Origin: Aplectana chamaeleonis
Lineage: Eukaryota; Nematoda; Chromadorea; Rhabditida; Cosmocercidae
Direction of reading: 5' to 3'
DNA: 64,000 bases
Assembly: GCA_029168955.1 (NCBI GenBank)
Contig: JAPDOI010000698.1
Span: 62,001-126,000, forward strand
In this document: positions 8,321 through 20,400 of the stretch, one piece after another
Layout of the letters: every line of letters starts with the position of its first letter
Numbering within the stretch: the stretch's first letter is position 1
Program-made: the position numbers and the translations under genes
Notes under the pieces: model-generated
The model's input: the letters and a program-made list of their open reading frames with translations, nothing else
Database searches by the model: none
Told to the model about the DNA's origin: nothing

Positions 8321-8876
8321 TCAAAGGCATCGTTCACGATGAATTTCGTTTTCTAGTTTTTCATATATAATGACAGCTCAAGTACCCAGTATTACATCTA
8401 CGTTGAAAAAAGCGCGAAAAAATCACTGAAAACCCTTTTTTCAGACCGAAAATATCTCAATCGACTTTTGAGAAAGGAAGAGTCGCTCTTTAGAGATTGC
8501 TGTTTTGACCAACGACCTCACGATCAAATGAAGTTTATCTTTCTTTCAAGTAATTTGTGGAGAAGGAAATGTTAATCGGTGTGGTGTGTAGGAAAGTCAT
8601 TCTTCACGTAATCATAAAGTATATTCCATCAACTTCTCCTCAGTTGTACTGTATCAATTGTTGATCAAATACTTATATGATGGCTGACAGCAAATTGTGT
8701 CAGATGACTGAAGGAATACCGGCCTCTTTTGACGGAATTTGAGACATTCAACCTCATTTATCTTTAGAATAGGGAATTTTCACCCAAACAAACTCTCCCT
8801 ACGTTCTTGGGTGGACCCAGAAAATCATTTGAACCGAAAAAACGGTGAGTGGTTTTCAGCGCGTACGATGCCTTAA
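8321..8876 (+). mobile_element. TTAA element, family delta copy B
   Basis: The left end is TCAA followed by AGGCATCGTTCACGATG, and the right end is GTACGATGCC followed by TTAA (8873-8876). It is colinear with copy A (1984-3730, minus strand) but lacks the Tc3-like insertion, so it shows the pre-insertion sequence around 8385-8400. The frame at about 8395-8580 is conserved with copy A and stops at TGTTAA near 8570. A further terminus-like sequence, AAGGCAGTGGTCACGAT, begins directly after the right TTAA. Confidence 0.7.
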
Positions 8877-10271
8877 AAGGCAGTGGTCACGATGGAAAAC
8901 GTTATCAAAAAAAAAATACAAAAATCAGCTCAGTTCGAAAATAGCTGGAAAACTATGAAGAAAGCACGGTAAAAAAGGGCTAGAATTAGAGTTTCTAGGG
9001 CCCAAAGATGCCAGTTCGTGCACACTCGCACAGCGCCGACCAAAAGGATCTCAGTCTCACGTGTGCAAAGTAAAAAATCATCGACATTCACAGGCAGAAA
9101 TGAACGCAATTTTAGCTATTAAAAACAGTTGAACCATGTAACCAAGCACTCCATTCAATGTTTCACCTAGATAAGGACATGAATATTCGAGCAAGTCAGT
9201 CCGAAGGTTAATGTTCATTGATTGAAATCCATTTTCAAGCCAGCTGATGTTCTTGATGTAAGAGATCATCGAGGCTGATGATGTGGAGTGGGCTCGTCCA
9301 CCACCAAAAGACAAGAAAGTCCAGGCTTCAAAATTGGCCACAAACAGCGGTGTCTTCGCGATTTTTCTTAGAGGTCCTACTACTCTAAATCCAGAAAAGG
9401 GTCTGAGGAGGAAAAGAAGACAGCCATATTTAGGCACGCTCAAAAATGGTACCGATTTTATGAGAAATGGAAGGTTTGGAACCGTAGTATGGGAAACTAA
9501 CAGAAAACCCAACGAGAACCGTATGCAAATAGAGGGATAACGGTGGTTTTTGTCATGGGGTGGAAGTGGATGGGTAGTGAATATTAGCGTCAAAACGGTT
9601 GACATAGCGAAGCCGATACGCTTACAGCCTGTACTAGAACGCTCACCTCGTTGGATGTATTAAACACCAGCCAGAGTGATCGTATTTGGAGAATAAATCT
9701 GGACTAGTTTCTATTTGGGGGCGGAATTGTCGAAGCTCATGGGCGGGGTAGTCGAAATTTTCCGACTCGCGTTGGTCAAATATAGTAGTTCTGACTAGTT
9801 TTTGACGCTTCCAACGGCGTGAGCGGTCTACAAGGGGCCATACGACCCTAGTGGCGTAGTTATCTCAACAACTTTTTTGAACGTATCTACCGCCTTGGAG
9901 CAGTACCTCCGAATTTATTAAACTCCGCCTATTTCAATAAAGTATGCCCTCGAAAAGGAAACTAACGTCGACGAAACAACTGGTTATCATAGGAAGTATT
10001 CATGCTGAGTAAAAGCTGATGAGGCAGACCTCCTAACTACAATAGTAAGGCATTTTTCGCCTACGGTCGTCAGTTACTCCAATAGCGGAAGGAAAAATTG
10101 ACCTATTGTAGGCCAAATATGGGTTTTCCGCTCATTTTCAGAAGGTGTGCTTATCATATTTTTTGACGGCGAGGTTCGGCCCTATTTTGACTGACCTGGA
10201 ATTTGGGCTAGAGAGGTCAGCTTAGACCAGGTGAGCCCCGACTGCAAGTTTTGTAGACTATGAGCGGTTAC
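8873..10271. other. Possible further TTAA-element end, then unassigned sequence
   Basis: Sequence after 8876 begins AAGGCAGTGGTCACGAT, a variant of the common terminus. No matching right end is found before the beta element. A 175-residue minus-strand ORF (9078-9605) has hydrophobic stretches but no recognisable family, and an 85-residue ORF overlaps it on the other strand. I do not call a gene. Confidence 0.35.
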
Positions 10272-10615
10272 TTAAAAGCAGTGTTCACGATATTCTTCAA
10301 TTTTGAAATTAATGGGTAAATCGATTGTTTGGCCCCCGTGTAGGACTGAAATGACGCCAAAATCGAGAAAAACGCATCAGAAGGGCACGAAACCCTTCAC
10401 TCTCACCCCGCCTTTTTACTCTCACTGGAACTGTTTGTGGTGGCAATGAAATCTTTTGTGGATCCGTGCATTGAAATTCTCCACTTACTGTTGCTCAGTT
10501 TTTTGCTTCGGACCCAAACTAATACTGTTTTGCAAAAAAAATGTGCTTCCATTTTCGATTAACCCCATTTTTCACCGGTGATAACCACGAAAATCATCGT
10601 TAACACTGCCTTTAA
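10272..10615. mobile_element. TTAA short element, family beta, complete
   Basis: TTAA at 10272-10275 is followed by AAGCAGTGTTCACGAT. The right end reads ATCGTTAACACTGCCT and then TTAA (10612-10615). The 344-bp interior matches about 400-690. No transposase is present. Its right TTAA is also the left TTAA of the next element. Confidence 0.77.
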
Positions 10616-11096
10616 AGGCACAGTCCAAGCTCAGGGGCGAAATCTGAGAAAACCACATAATTATGAAGTAATCCCACCCCTTATAACACCTGCCAAGTGC
10701 GAGCTCTCGATTCCCCCGAATAAGCGAGATCTAAGGGGAAGCCACGCTGGGGCGCCCACACACGGAAGCCACTTTGGCACGCCCCTTTTACGATGTTTCG
10801 AGCTCAACAGTGGCGAAATGAGCTATGATTTTCGATAAATAACCCCGTTTTTCCCTCCATTCTCAGTCTCTTTACCCACTCAGGTCCGCATGCAGACATC
10901 GGCTGCAAATGACGGAAGTTACAAGCCTCGGACAACTCGTCCACCATGCTTCCGCAGCTCAAATTTTGAGAGGCCATAACTCCGTTTCCAGAAGGTCTTG
11001 TACGATTCCAGAGACATCATTGGAATCAGCGTCGGACCGTTTTCGAGATAGGCTAAAAAGCAGAAACACGATTCTGAGGTTGGACTGTGCCTTTAA
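10612..11096. mobile_element. TTAA short element with alpha-like interior and different ends
   Basis: Flanked by TTAA at 10612-10615 and 11093-11096. Its termini are inverted copies of AGGCACAGTCCAA rather than AGGCAGTGTTCACGAT. The interior from about 10830 matches the alpha elements at 1-385 and 4483-4976. It shares a TTAA with the element on each side. Confidence 0.75.
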
Positions 11097-11454
11097 AGGC
11101 AGTGTTCACGAGGAAGATCACCTTCGAGTTTGACACAAAATGGGGTTGTTTGGTCATGAGGTAACTAATAGTGAAGAAACAGTGAAGAAAAACGTTCATT
11201 AGAAGCCAAAATAGCGGTTTCTAACGTTCAGGGCGTGGGCGAGCTTACCCAGCTGTATTCGCAAGCATGGTGAAACCCGCGCGAATCGATCAGGCTGAAC
11301 GCTGCAGAGTTGCCTGACAATTTGCCATCGAAAACGTGCATGGCGCCACAAGTTCGCCCGAGTGGGGGGGGGCGGACCGGGATAAGCAGGCGTACAATGA
11401 TAACTTTCAAAGCCGTTTCTACAGATTCCTGGCCGTTTTCGTTGCTCTCTTGTT
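11093..11454 (+). mobile_element. TTAA short element, family gamma, truncated by the satellite
   Basis: TTAA (11093-11096) then AGGCAGTGTTCACGA. It is colinear with the reverse complement of the complete copy at 27152-27588 up to GTTGCTCTCTT (ending 11451). There the satellite replaces the last part and the right terminus. Confidence 0.78.
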
Positions 11455-14400
11455 GTCCTGCCCACTCCCACTTGGGTGCCGCACACTCTATACGGGGTCC
11501 TGCGCACTTCCACTTGGGTCCCGCACACTTTCTACGGCGTCCGGCGCACTCCCACTTGGGCCCCGCACACTCTCTACGGCGTCCTGCGCACTTCCACTAG
11601 GGTCCCGCACTCTTCCTCCGGCGTTCGGCGCACTCCCGCTCGAGTCCCGCACACTTCCTACGGCGTTCAGCGCACTCCCACTTAGGTCCTGCACACTCTC
11701 TACGGCGTCCTGCGCACTTCCACTAGGGTCCCGCACACTCTCTACGGCTTCCGGCGCACTCCCACTTGGATCCCGCCCACTTCCTACGGCGTCCGGCCCA
11801 CTCCCGCTTGGGTCCCGCACACTTTCTACGGCGTCCGGCGCATTCCCACTTGGGTCCCGCACACTTTCTACGGCGTCCGGCGCACTCCCACTTGGGTCCC
11901 GCACAATCTATACGGGGTCCTGCGCACTTTCACTTGGGTCCCGCACACTTTCTACGGCGTCCAGCGCACTCCCACTTAGGTCCAGCACACTCTCTACGGC
12001 GTCCTGCCCACTCCCACTTGGGTGCGGCACACTTTCTACGGCGTCCGGCGCACTCCCACATGGGTCCCGCACACTCTCTACGGCGTCCTGCCCACTACCA
12101 CTTGGGTTCCGCACACTTTCTACGGCGTCCTGCGCACTTCCACTAGGGTCCCTCACACTTCCTACGGCGTTCGGCGCACTCCCGCTTGGGTCCCGCACAC
12201 TTCCTACGGCGTTCAGCGCACTCCCACTTGAGTCCGGCACACTTTCTACGGCGTCCGGCGCACTCCCACTTGGGTCCCGCACACTTTATACGGCGTCCGG
12301 CGCTCTCCCACTCGGGTCACGCCTCTTCCACTTGAGTCCCGCACACCTTCCACGGCGTCCCGCACACTCCCACTTGGATCTAGCACACATCCTACGGCGT
12401 TCGGCACACTCCCACTTGGGTTCCGCACACTTTCTACGGCGTCCGGCGCACTCCCACTTAGGTCCAGCACACTCTCTACGGCGTCCTGCCCACTCCCACT
12501 TGGGTGCCGCACACTTTCTACGGCGTCCGGCGCACTCCCGCTTGGGTCCCGCACACTCTCTACAGCGTCCTGCCCACTCCCACTTGGGTCCCGCACACAT
12601 TCTACGACGTCCGGCGCACTCCCGCTTGGGTCCCGCACACTTCCTACGGCGTCCTGCCCACTCCCACTTGAGTGCCGCACACTTCCTACGGCGTTCGGCG
12701 CACTCCCGCTTGGGTCCCGCACACTTCCTACGGCGTTCAGCGCACTCCCACTTGGGTCCTGCACACTTTCTAAGGCGTCCGGTGCACTCCCACTTGGACC
12801 CCGCATACCCTCTACGGCGTCCGGCGCACTCCCACTTGGGTCCCGCACACTCTATACGGGGTCCTGCGCACTTCCACTTGTGTCCCGCACACTTTCTGTG
12901 GCGTCCGGCGCACCCCCACTTAGGTCCAGCACACTCCCTACGGCGTCCTGCCCACTCCCACTTGGGTGCCGCACACTTTCTACGGCGTCCGGCGCACTCC
13001 CACTTGAGTCCCGCACACTCTCTACGGCGTCCTGCCCACTCCCACTTGGGTCCCGCACACATTCTACGGCGTCCGGCGCACTCCCGCTTGGGTCCCGCAC
13101 ACTTCCTACGGGTGCTGCTCACTTCCACTTGGGTTCCGCACACTTTCTACGGCGTTTGGCGCACTCCCACTTGAGTCCCGCACACTTTCTACGGCGTCCG
13201 GCGCACTCCCACTTGGGTCCCGCACACTCTATACGGGGTCCTGCGCACTCCCACTTGGGTCCCGCACACTCTATACGGGGTCCTGCGCACTTTCACTTGG
13301 GTTCCGCACACTTTCTACGGCGTCCAGCGCACTCCCACTTAGGTCCAGCACACTCTCTACGGTGTCCTGCCCACTCCCACTTGGGTGCCGCACACTTTCT
13401 ACGGCGTCCGGCGCACTCCCACTTGGGTCCCGCACACTCTCTACGGCGTCCTGCCCACTCCCACTTGGGTTCCGCACACTTTCTACGGCGTCCTGCGCAC
13501 TTCCACTAGGGTCCCGCACACTTCCTATGGCGTTCGGCGCACTCCCGCTTGGGTCCCGCACACTTCCTACGGCGTTCAGCGCACTCCCACTTGAGTCCTG
13601 CACACTTTCTACGGCGTCCGGCGCACTCCCACTTGGGTCCCGCACACTTTATACGGCGTACGGCGCCCTCCCACTCGGGTGCCGCACACTTTCTACGGCG
13701 TCCGGCGCACTCCCGCTGGGGTCCCGCACACTCTATACGGCGTCCTGCGCACTTCCACTAGGGTCCCGCACACTTCCTACGACGTTCGGCGCACTCCCGC
13801 TTGGGTCCCGCACACTTCCTACGGCGTTCAGCGCACTCCCACTTGGGTCCCGCACACTCTCTACGGCGTCCTGCCCACTCCCACTTGGGTCCCGCACACA
13901 TTCTACGGCGTCCGGCGCACTCCCGCTTGGGTCCCGCACACTTCCTACGGCGTGCTGCTCACTTCCACTTGGGTTCCGCACACTTTCTACGGCGTTCGGC
14001 GCACTCCCACTTGAGTCCCGCACACTTTCTACGGCGTCCGGCGCACTCCCACTTGGGTCCCGCACACTCTATACCGGGTCCTGCGCACTCCCACTTGGGT
14101 CCCGCACACTCTATACGGGGTCCTGCGCACTTTCACTTGGGTTCCGCACACTTTCTACGGCGTCCAGCGCACTCCCACTTAGGTCCAGCACACTCTCTAC
14201 GGTGTCCTGCCCACTCCCACTTGGGTGCCGCACACTTTCTACGGCGTCCGGCGCACTCCCACTTGCTTCCCGCACACTCTCTACGGCGCCCTGCCCACTC
14301 CCACTTGGGTTCCGCACACTTTCTACGGCGTCCTGCGCACTTCCACTAGGGTCCCGCACACTTCCTATGGCGTTCGGCGCACTCCCGCTTGGGTCCCGCA

Positions 14401-17400
14401 CACTTCCTACGGCGTTCAGCGCACTCATACTTGAGTCCTGCACACTTTCTACGGCGTCCGGCGCACTCCCACTTGGGTCCCGCACACTTTATACGGCGTA
14501 CGGCGCCCTCCCACTCGGGTGCCGCACACTTTCTACGGCGTCCGGCGCACTCCCGCTGGGGTCCCGCACACTCTATACGGCGTCCTGCGCACTTCCACTA
14601 GGGTCCCGCACACTTCCTACGGCGTTCGGCGCACTCCCGCTTGGGTCCCGCACACTTCCTGCGGCGTTCAGCGCACTCCCACTTGGGTCCTGCACACTTT
14701 CTACGGCGTCCGGCGCACTCCCACTTGGACCCCGCACACTCTCTACGGCTTCCGGCGCACTCCCAATACGATCCCGCACACTTCCTACGGCGTTCGGCGC
14801 ACTCCCACTTAGGTCCAGCACACTCTCTACGGTGTCCTGCCCACTCCCACTTGGGTGCCGCACACTTTCTACGGCGTCCGGCGCACTCCCACTTGGGTCC
14901 CGCACACTCTCTACGGCGTCCTGCCCACTCCCACTTGGGTTCCGCACACTTTCTACGGCGTCCTGCGCACTTCCACTAGGGTCCCGCACACTTCCTATGG
15001 CGTTCGGCGCACTCCCGCTTGGGTCCCGCACACTTCCTACGGCGTTCAGCGCACTCCCACTTGAGTCCTGCACACTTTCTACGGCGTCCGGCGCACTCCC
15101 ACTTGGGTCCCGCACACTTTATACGGCGTACGGCGCCCTCCCACTCGGGTGCCGCACACTTTCTACGGCGTCCGGCGCACTCCCGCTGGGATCCCGCACA
15201 CTCTATACGGCGTCCTGCGCACTTCCACTAGGGTCCCGCACACTTCCTACGACGTTCGGCGCACTCCCGCTTGGGTCCCGCACACTTCCTACGGCGTTCA
15301 GCGCACTCCCACTTGGGTCCCGCACACTCTCTACGGCGTCCTGCCCACTCCCACTTGGGTCCCGCACACATTCTACGGCGTCCGGCGCACTCCCGCTTGG
15401 GTCCCGCACACTTCCTACGGCGTGCTGCTCACTTCCACTTGGGTTCCGCACATTTTCTACGGCGTTCGGCGCACTCCCACTCTGAGTCCCGCACACTTTC
15501 TACGGCGCCCGGCGCACTCCCACTTGCGGCCCGCACACTCTGTCCCGGGTGCTGCGCTCTCGCACTTGGGTCCCGCACAGTCTATCCGGGGTCCTGCTCA
15601 CTTTCACTTGGGTTCCGCACACTTTCTACGGCGTCCAGCGCACTCCGACTTAGGTCCAGCACACTCTCTACGGTGTCCTGCCCACTCCCACTTGGGTGCC
15701 GCACACTTTCTACGGCGTCCGGCGCACTCCCACTTGCTTCCCGCACACTCTCTACGGCGCCCTGCCCACTCCCACTTGGGTTCCGCACACTTTCTACGGC
15801 GTCCTGCGCACTTCCACTGGGGTCCCGCACACTTCCTATGGCGTTCGGCGCACTCCCGCTTGGGTCCCGCACACTTCCTACGGCGTTCAGCGCACTCATA
15901 CTTGAGTCCTGCACACTTTCTACGGCGTCCGGCGCACTCCCACTTGGGTCCCGCACACTTTATACGGCGTACGGCGCCCTCCCACTCGGGTGCCGCACAC
16001 TTTCTACGGCGTCCGGCGCACTCCCGCTGGGGTCCCGCACACTCTATACGGCGTCCTGCGCACTTCCACTAGGGTCCCGCACACTTCCTACGGCGTTCGG
16101 CGCACTCCCGCTTGGGTCCCGCACACTTCCTGCGGCGTTCAGCGCACTCCCACTTGGGTCCTGCACACTTTCTACGGCGTCCGGCGCACTCCCACTTGGA
16201 CCCCGCACACTCTCTACGGCTTCCGGCGCACTCCCAATACGATCCCGCACACTTCCTACGGCGTTCGGCGCACTCCCACTTGAGTCCCGCACACTTTCTA
16301 CGGCGTCCGGCGCACTCCCACTTGGGTCCCGCACACTTTCTACGGCGTTCGGCGCACTCCCACTTGAGTCCCGCACACTTTCTACGGCGTCCGGCGCACT
16401 CCCACTTGGGTTCCGCACACTCTATACGGGGTCCTGCGCACTCCCACTTGGGTGCCGCACACTCTATACGGGGTCCTGCGCACTTCCACTAGGGTCCCGC
16501 ACACTTCCTACGGCGTTCGGCGCACTCCCGCTTGGGTCCCGCACACTTCCTACGGCGTTCAGCGCACTCCCACTTGGGTCCTGCACACTTTCTACGGCGT
16601 CCGGCGCACTCCCACTTGGGTCCCGCACACTCTATACGGGGTCCTGCGCACTTTCACTTGGGTTCCGCACACTTTATACGGCGTCCAGCGCACTCCCACT
16701 TAGGTCCAGCACACTCCCTACGGTGTCCTGCCCACTCCCACTTGGGTGCCGCACACTTTCTACGGCGTCCGGCGCACTCCCACTTGGGTCCCGCACACTC
16801 TCTACGGCGCCCTGCCCACTCCCACTTGGGTTCCGCACACTTTCTACGGCGTCCTGCGCACTTCCACTAGGGTCCCGCACACTTCCTATGGCGTTCGGCG
16901 CATTCCCGCTTGGGTCCCGCACACTTCCTACGGCGTTCAGCGCACTCATACTTGAGTCCTGCACACTTTCTACGGCGTCCGGCGCACTCCCACTTGGGTC
17001 CCGCACACTTTATACGGCGTACGGCGCCCTCCCACTCGGGTGCCGCACACTTTCTACGGCGTCCGGCGCACTCCCGCTGGGGTCCCGCACACTCTATACG
17101 GCGTCCTGCGCACTTCCACTAGGGTCCCGCACACTTCCTACGGCGTTCGGCGCACTCCCGCTTGGGTCCCGCACACTTCCTACGGCGTTCAGCGCACTCC
17201 CACTTGGGTCCTGCACACTTTCTACGGCGTCCGGCGCACTCCCACTTGGACCCCGCACACTCTCTACGGCTTCCGGCGCACTCCCAATACGATCCCGCAC
17301 ACTTCCTACGGCGTTCGGCGCACTCCCACTTGAGTCCCGCACACTTTCTACGGCGTCTGGCGCACTCCCACTTGGGTCCCGCACACTTTCTACGGCGTTC

Positions 17401-20400
17401 GGCGCACTCCCACTTGAGTCCCGCACACTTTCTACGGCGTCCGGCGCACTCCCACTTGGGTTCCGCACACTCTATACGGGGTCCTGCGCACTCCCACTCT
17501 GGGTGCCGCACACTCTATACGGCGTCCTGCGCGCACTTCCACTAGGGTCCCGCACACTTCCTACGGCGTTCGGCGCACTCCCGCTTGGGTCCCGCACACT
17601 TCCTACGGCGTTCAGCGCACTCCCACTTGGGTCCTGCACACTTTCTACGGCGTCCGGCGCACTCCCACTTGGACCCCGCACACTCTCTACGGCTTCCGGC
17701 GCACTCCCAATACGATCCCGCACACTTCCTACGGCGTTCGGCGCACTCCCGCTTGGGTCCCGTACACTTCCTACGGCGTTCAGCGCACTCCCACTTGTGT
17801 CCCGCACACTTTCTATGGCGTCCGGCGCACCCCCACTTAGGTCCAGCACACTCCCTACGGCGTCCTGCCCACTCCCACTTGGGTGCCGCACACTTTCTAC
17901 GGCGTCCGGCGCACTCCCACTTGGGTCCCGCACACTCTCTACGGCGTCCTGCCCACTCCCACTTGGGTCCCGCACACATTCTACGGCGTCCGGCGCACTC
18001 CCGCTTGGGTCCCGCACACTTCCTACGGCGTGCTGCTCACTTCCACTTGGGTTCCGCACACTTTCTACGGCGTTCGGCGCACTCCCACTTGAGTCCCGCA
18101 CACTTTGTACGGCGTCCGGCGCACTCCCACTTGGGTCCCGCACACTCTATACGGCGTCCAGCGCACTCCCACTTAGGTCCAGCACACTCTCTACGGTGTC
18201 CTGCCCACTCCCACTTGGGTGCCGAACACTTTCTACGGCGTCCGGCGCACTCCCACTTGGGTCCCGCACACTCTCTACGGCGTCCTGCCCACTCCCACTT
18301 GGGTTCCGCACACTTTCTACGGCGTCCTGCGCACTTCCACTAGGGTCCCGCACACTTCCTACGGCATTCGGCGCACTCCCGCTTGGGTCCCGCACACTTC
18401 CTACGGCGTTCAGCGCACTCCCACTTGAGTCCGGCACACTTTCTACGGCGTCCGGCGCACTCCCACTTGGGTCCCGCACACTTTATACGGCGTCCGGCGC
18501 CCTCCAACTTGGGTCACGCCTCTTCCACTTGAGTCCCGCACACCTTCTACGGCGTCCCGCACACTCCCACTTGAATCTAGCACACTTACTACGGCGTTCG
18601 GCACACTCCCACTTGGGTTCCGCACACTTTCTACGGCGTCCGGCGCACTCCCACTTAGGTCCAGCACACTCTCTACGGCGTCCCGCACACTCCCACTTGG
18701 GTGCCGCACACTTTCTACGGCGTCCGGCGCACTCCCACTTGGGTCCCGCACACTCTCTACGGCGTCCTGCCCACTCCCACTTGGGTCCCGCACACATTCT
18801 ACGGCGTCCGGCGCACTCCCGCTTGGGTCCCGCACACTTCCTACGGCGTTCAACGCACTCCCACTTGGGTCCTGCACACTTTCTACGGCGTCCGGCGCAC
18901 TCCCACTTGGACCCCGCACACTCTCTACGGCTTCCGGCGCACTCCCAATACGATCCCGCACACTTCCTACGGCGTTCGGCGCACTCCCGCTTGGGTCCCG
19001 TACACTTCCTACGGCGTTCAGCGCACTCCCACTTGTGTCCGCACACTTTCTATGGCGTCCGGCGCACCCCCACTTAGGTCCAGCACACTCCCTACGGCGT
19101 CCTGCCCACTCCCACTTGGGTGCCGCACACTTTCTACGGCGTCCGGCGCACTCCCACTTGGGTCCCGCACACTCTCTACGGCGTCCTGCCCACTCCCACT
19201 TGGGTCCCGCACACATTCTACGGCGTCCGGCGCACTCCCGCTTGGGTCCCGCACACTTCCTACGGCGTGCTGCTCACTTCCACTTGGGTTCCGCACACTT
19301 TCTACGGCGTTCGGCGCACTCCCACTTGAGTCCCGCACACTTTCTACGGCGTCCGGCGCACTCCCACTTGGGTCCCGCACACTCTATACGGCGTCCAGCG
19401 CACTCCCACTTAGGTCCAGCACACTCTCTACGGTGTCCTGCCCACTCCCACTTGGGTGCCGCACACTTTCTACGGCGTCCGGCGCACTCCCACTTGGGTC
19501 CCGCACACTCTCTACGGCGTCCTGCCCACTCCCACTTGGGTTCCGCACACTTTCTACGGCGTCCTGCGCACTTCCACTAGGGTCCCGCACACTTCCTACG
19601 GCGTTCGGCGCACTCCCGCTTGGGTCCCGCACACTTCCTACGGCGTTCAGCGCACTCCCACTTGAGTCCGGCACACTTTCTACGGCGTCCGGCGCACTCC
19701 CACTTGGGTCCCGCACACTTTATACGGCGTCCGGCGCCCTCCCACTTGGGTCACGCCTCTTCCACTTGAGTCCCGCACACCTTCTACGGCGTCCCGCACA
19801 CTCCCACTTGAATCTAGCACACTTACTACGGCGTTCGGCACACCCCACTTGGGTTCCGCACACTCTCTACGGCTTCCGGCGCACTCCCATTTGGACCCCG
19901 CACACTCTCTACGGCTTCCGGCGCACTCCCAATACGATCCCGCACACTTTCTACGGCGTACGGCGCACTCCCACTTGAGTCCCGCACACTTTCTACGGCG
20001 TCCGGCGCACTCCCACTTGGGTCCCGCACACTTTCTACGGCGTTCGGCGCACTCCCACTTGGGTTCCGCACACTCTATACGGGGTCCTGCGCACTCCCAC
20101 TTGGGTGCCGCACACTCTATACGGGGTCCTGCGCACTTCCACTAGGGTCCCGCACACTTCCTACGGCGTTCGGCGCACTCCCGCTTGGGTCCCGCACACT
20201 TCCTACGGCGTTCAGCGCACTCCCACTTGGGTCCTGCACACTTTCTACGGCGTCCGGCGCACTCCCACTTGGACCCCGCACACTCTCTACGGCTTCCGGC
20301 GCACTCCCAATACGATCCCGCACACTTCCTACGGCGTTCGGCGCACTCCCGCTTGGGTCCCGTACACTTCCTACGGCGTTCAGCGCACTCCCACTTGTGT

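Noticed and set aside
9078..9605. A 175-residue minus-strand ORF with hydrophobic segments
   Set aside because: No recognisable family, no splice context, and an overlapping ORF on the other strand. The evidence is too weak for a gene call.
15271..19077. A 1,268-codon open frame, with other ORFs of several hundred codons in both satellite arrays
   Set aside because: The unit length is a multiple of 3 and five frames are open at once. There are no domains, splice sites or start context, and frame switches occur at shortened units.
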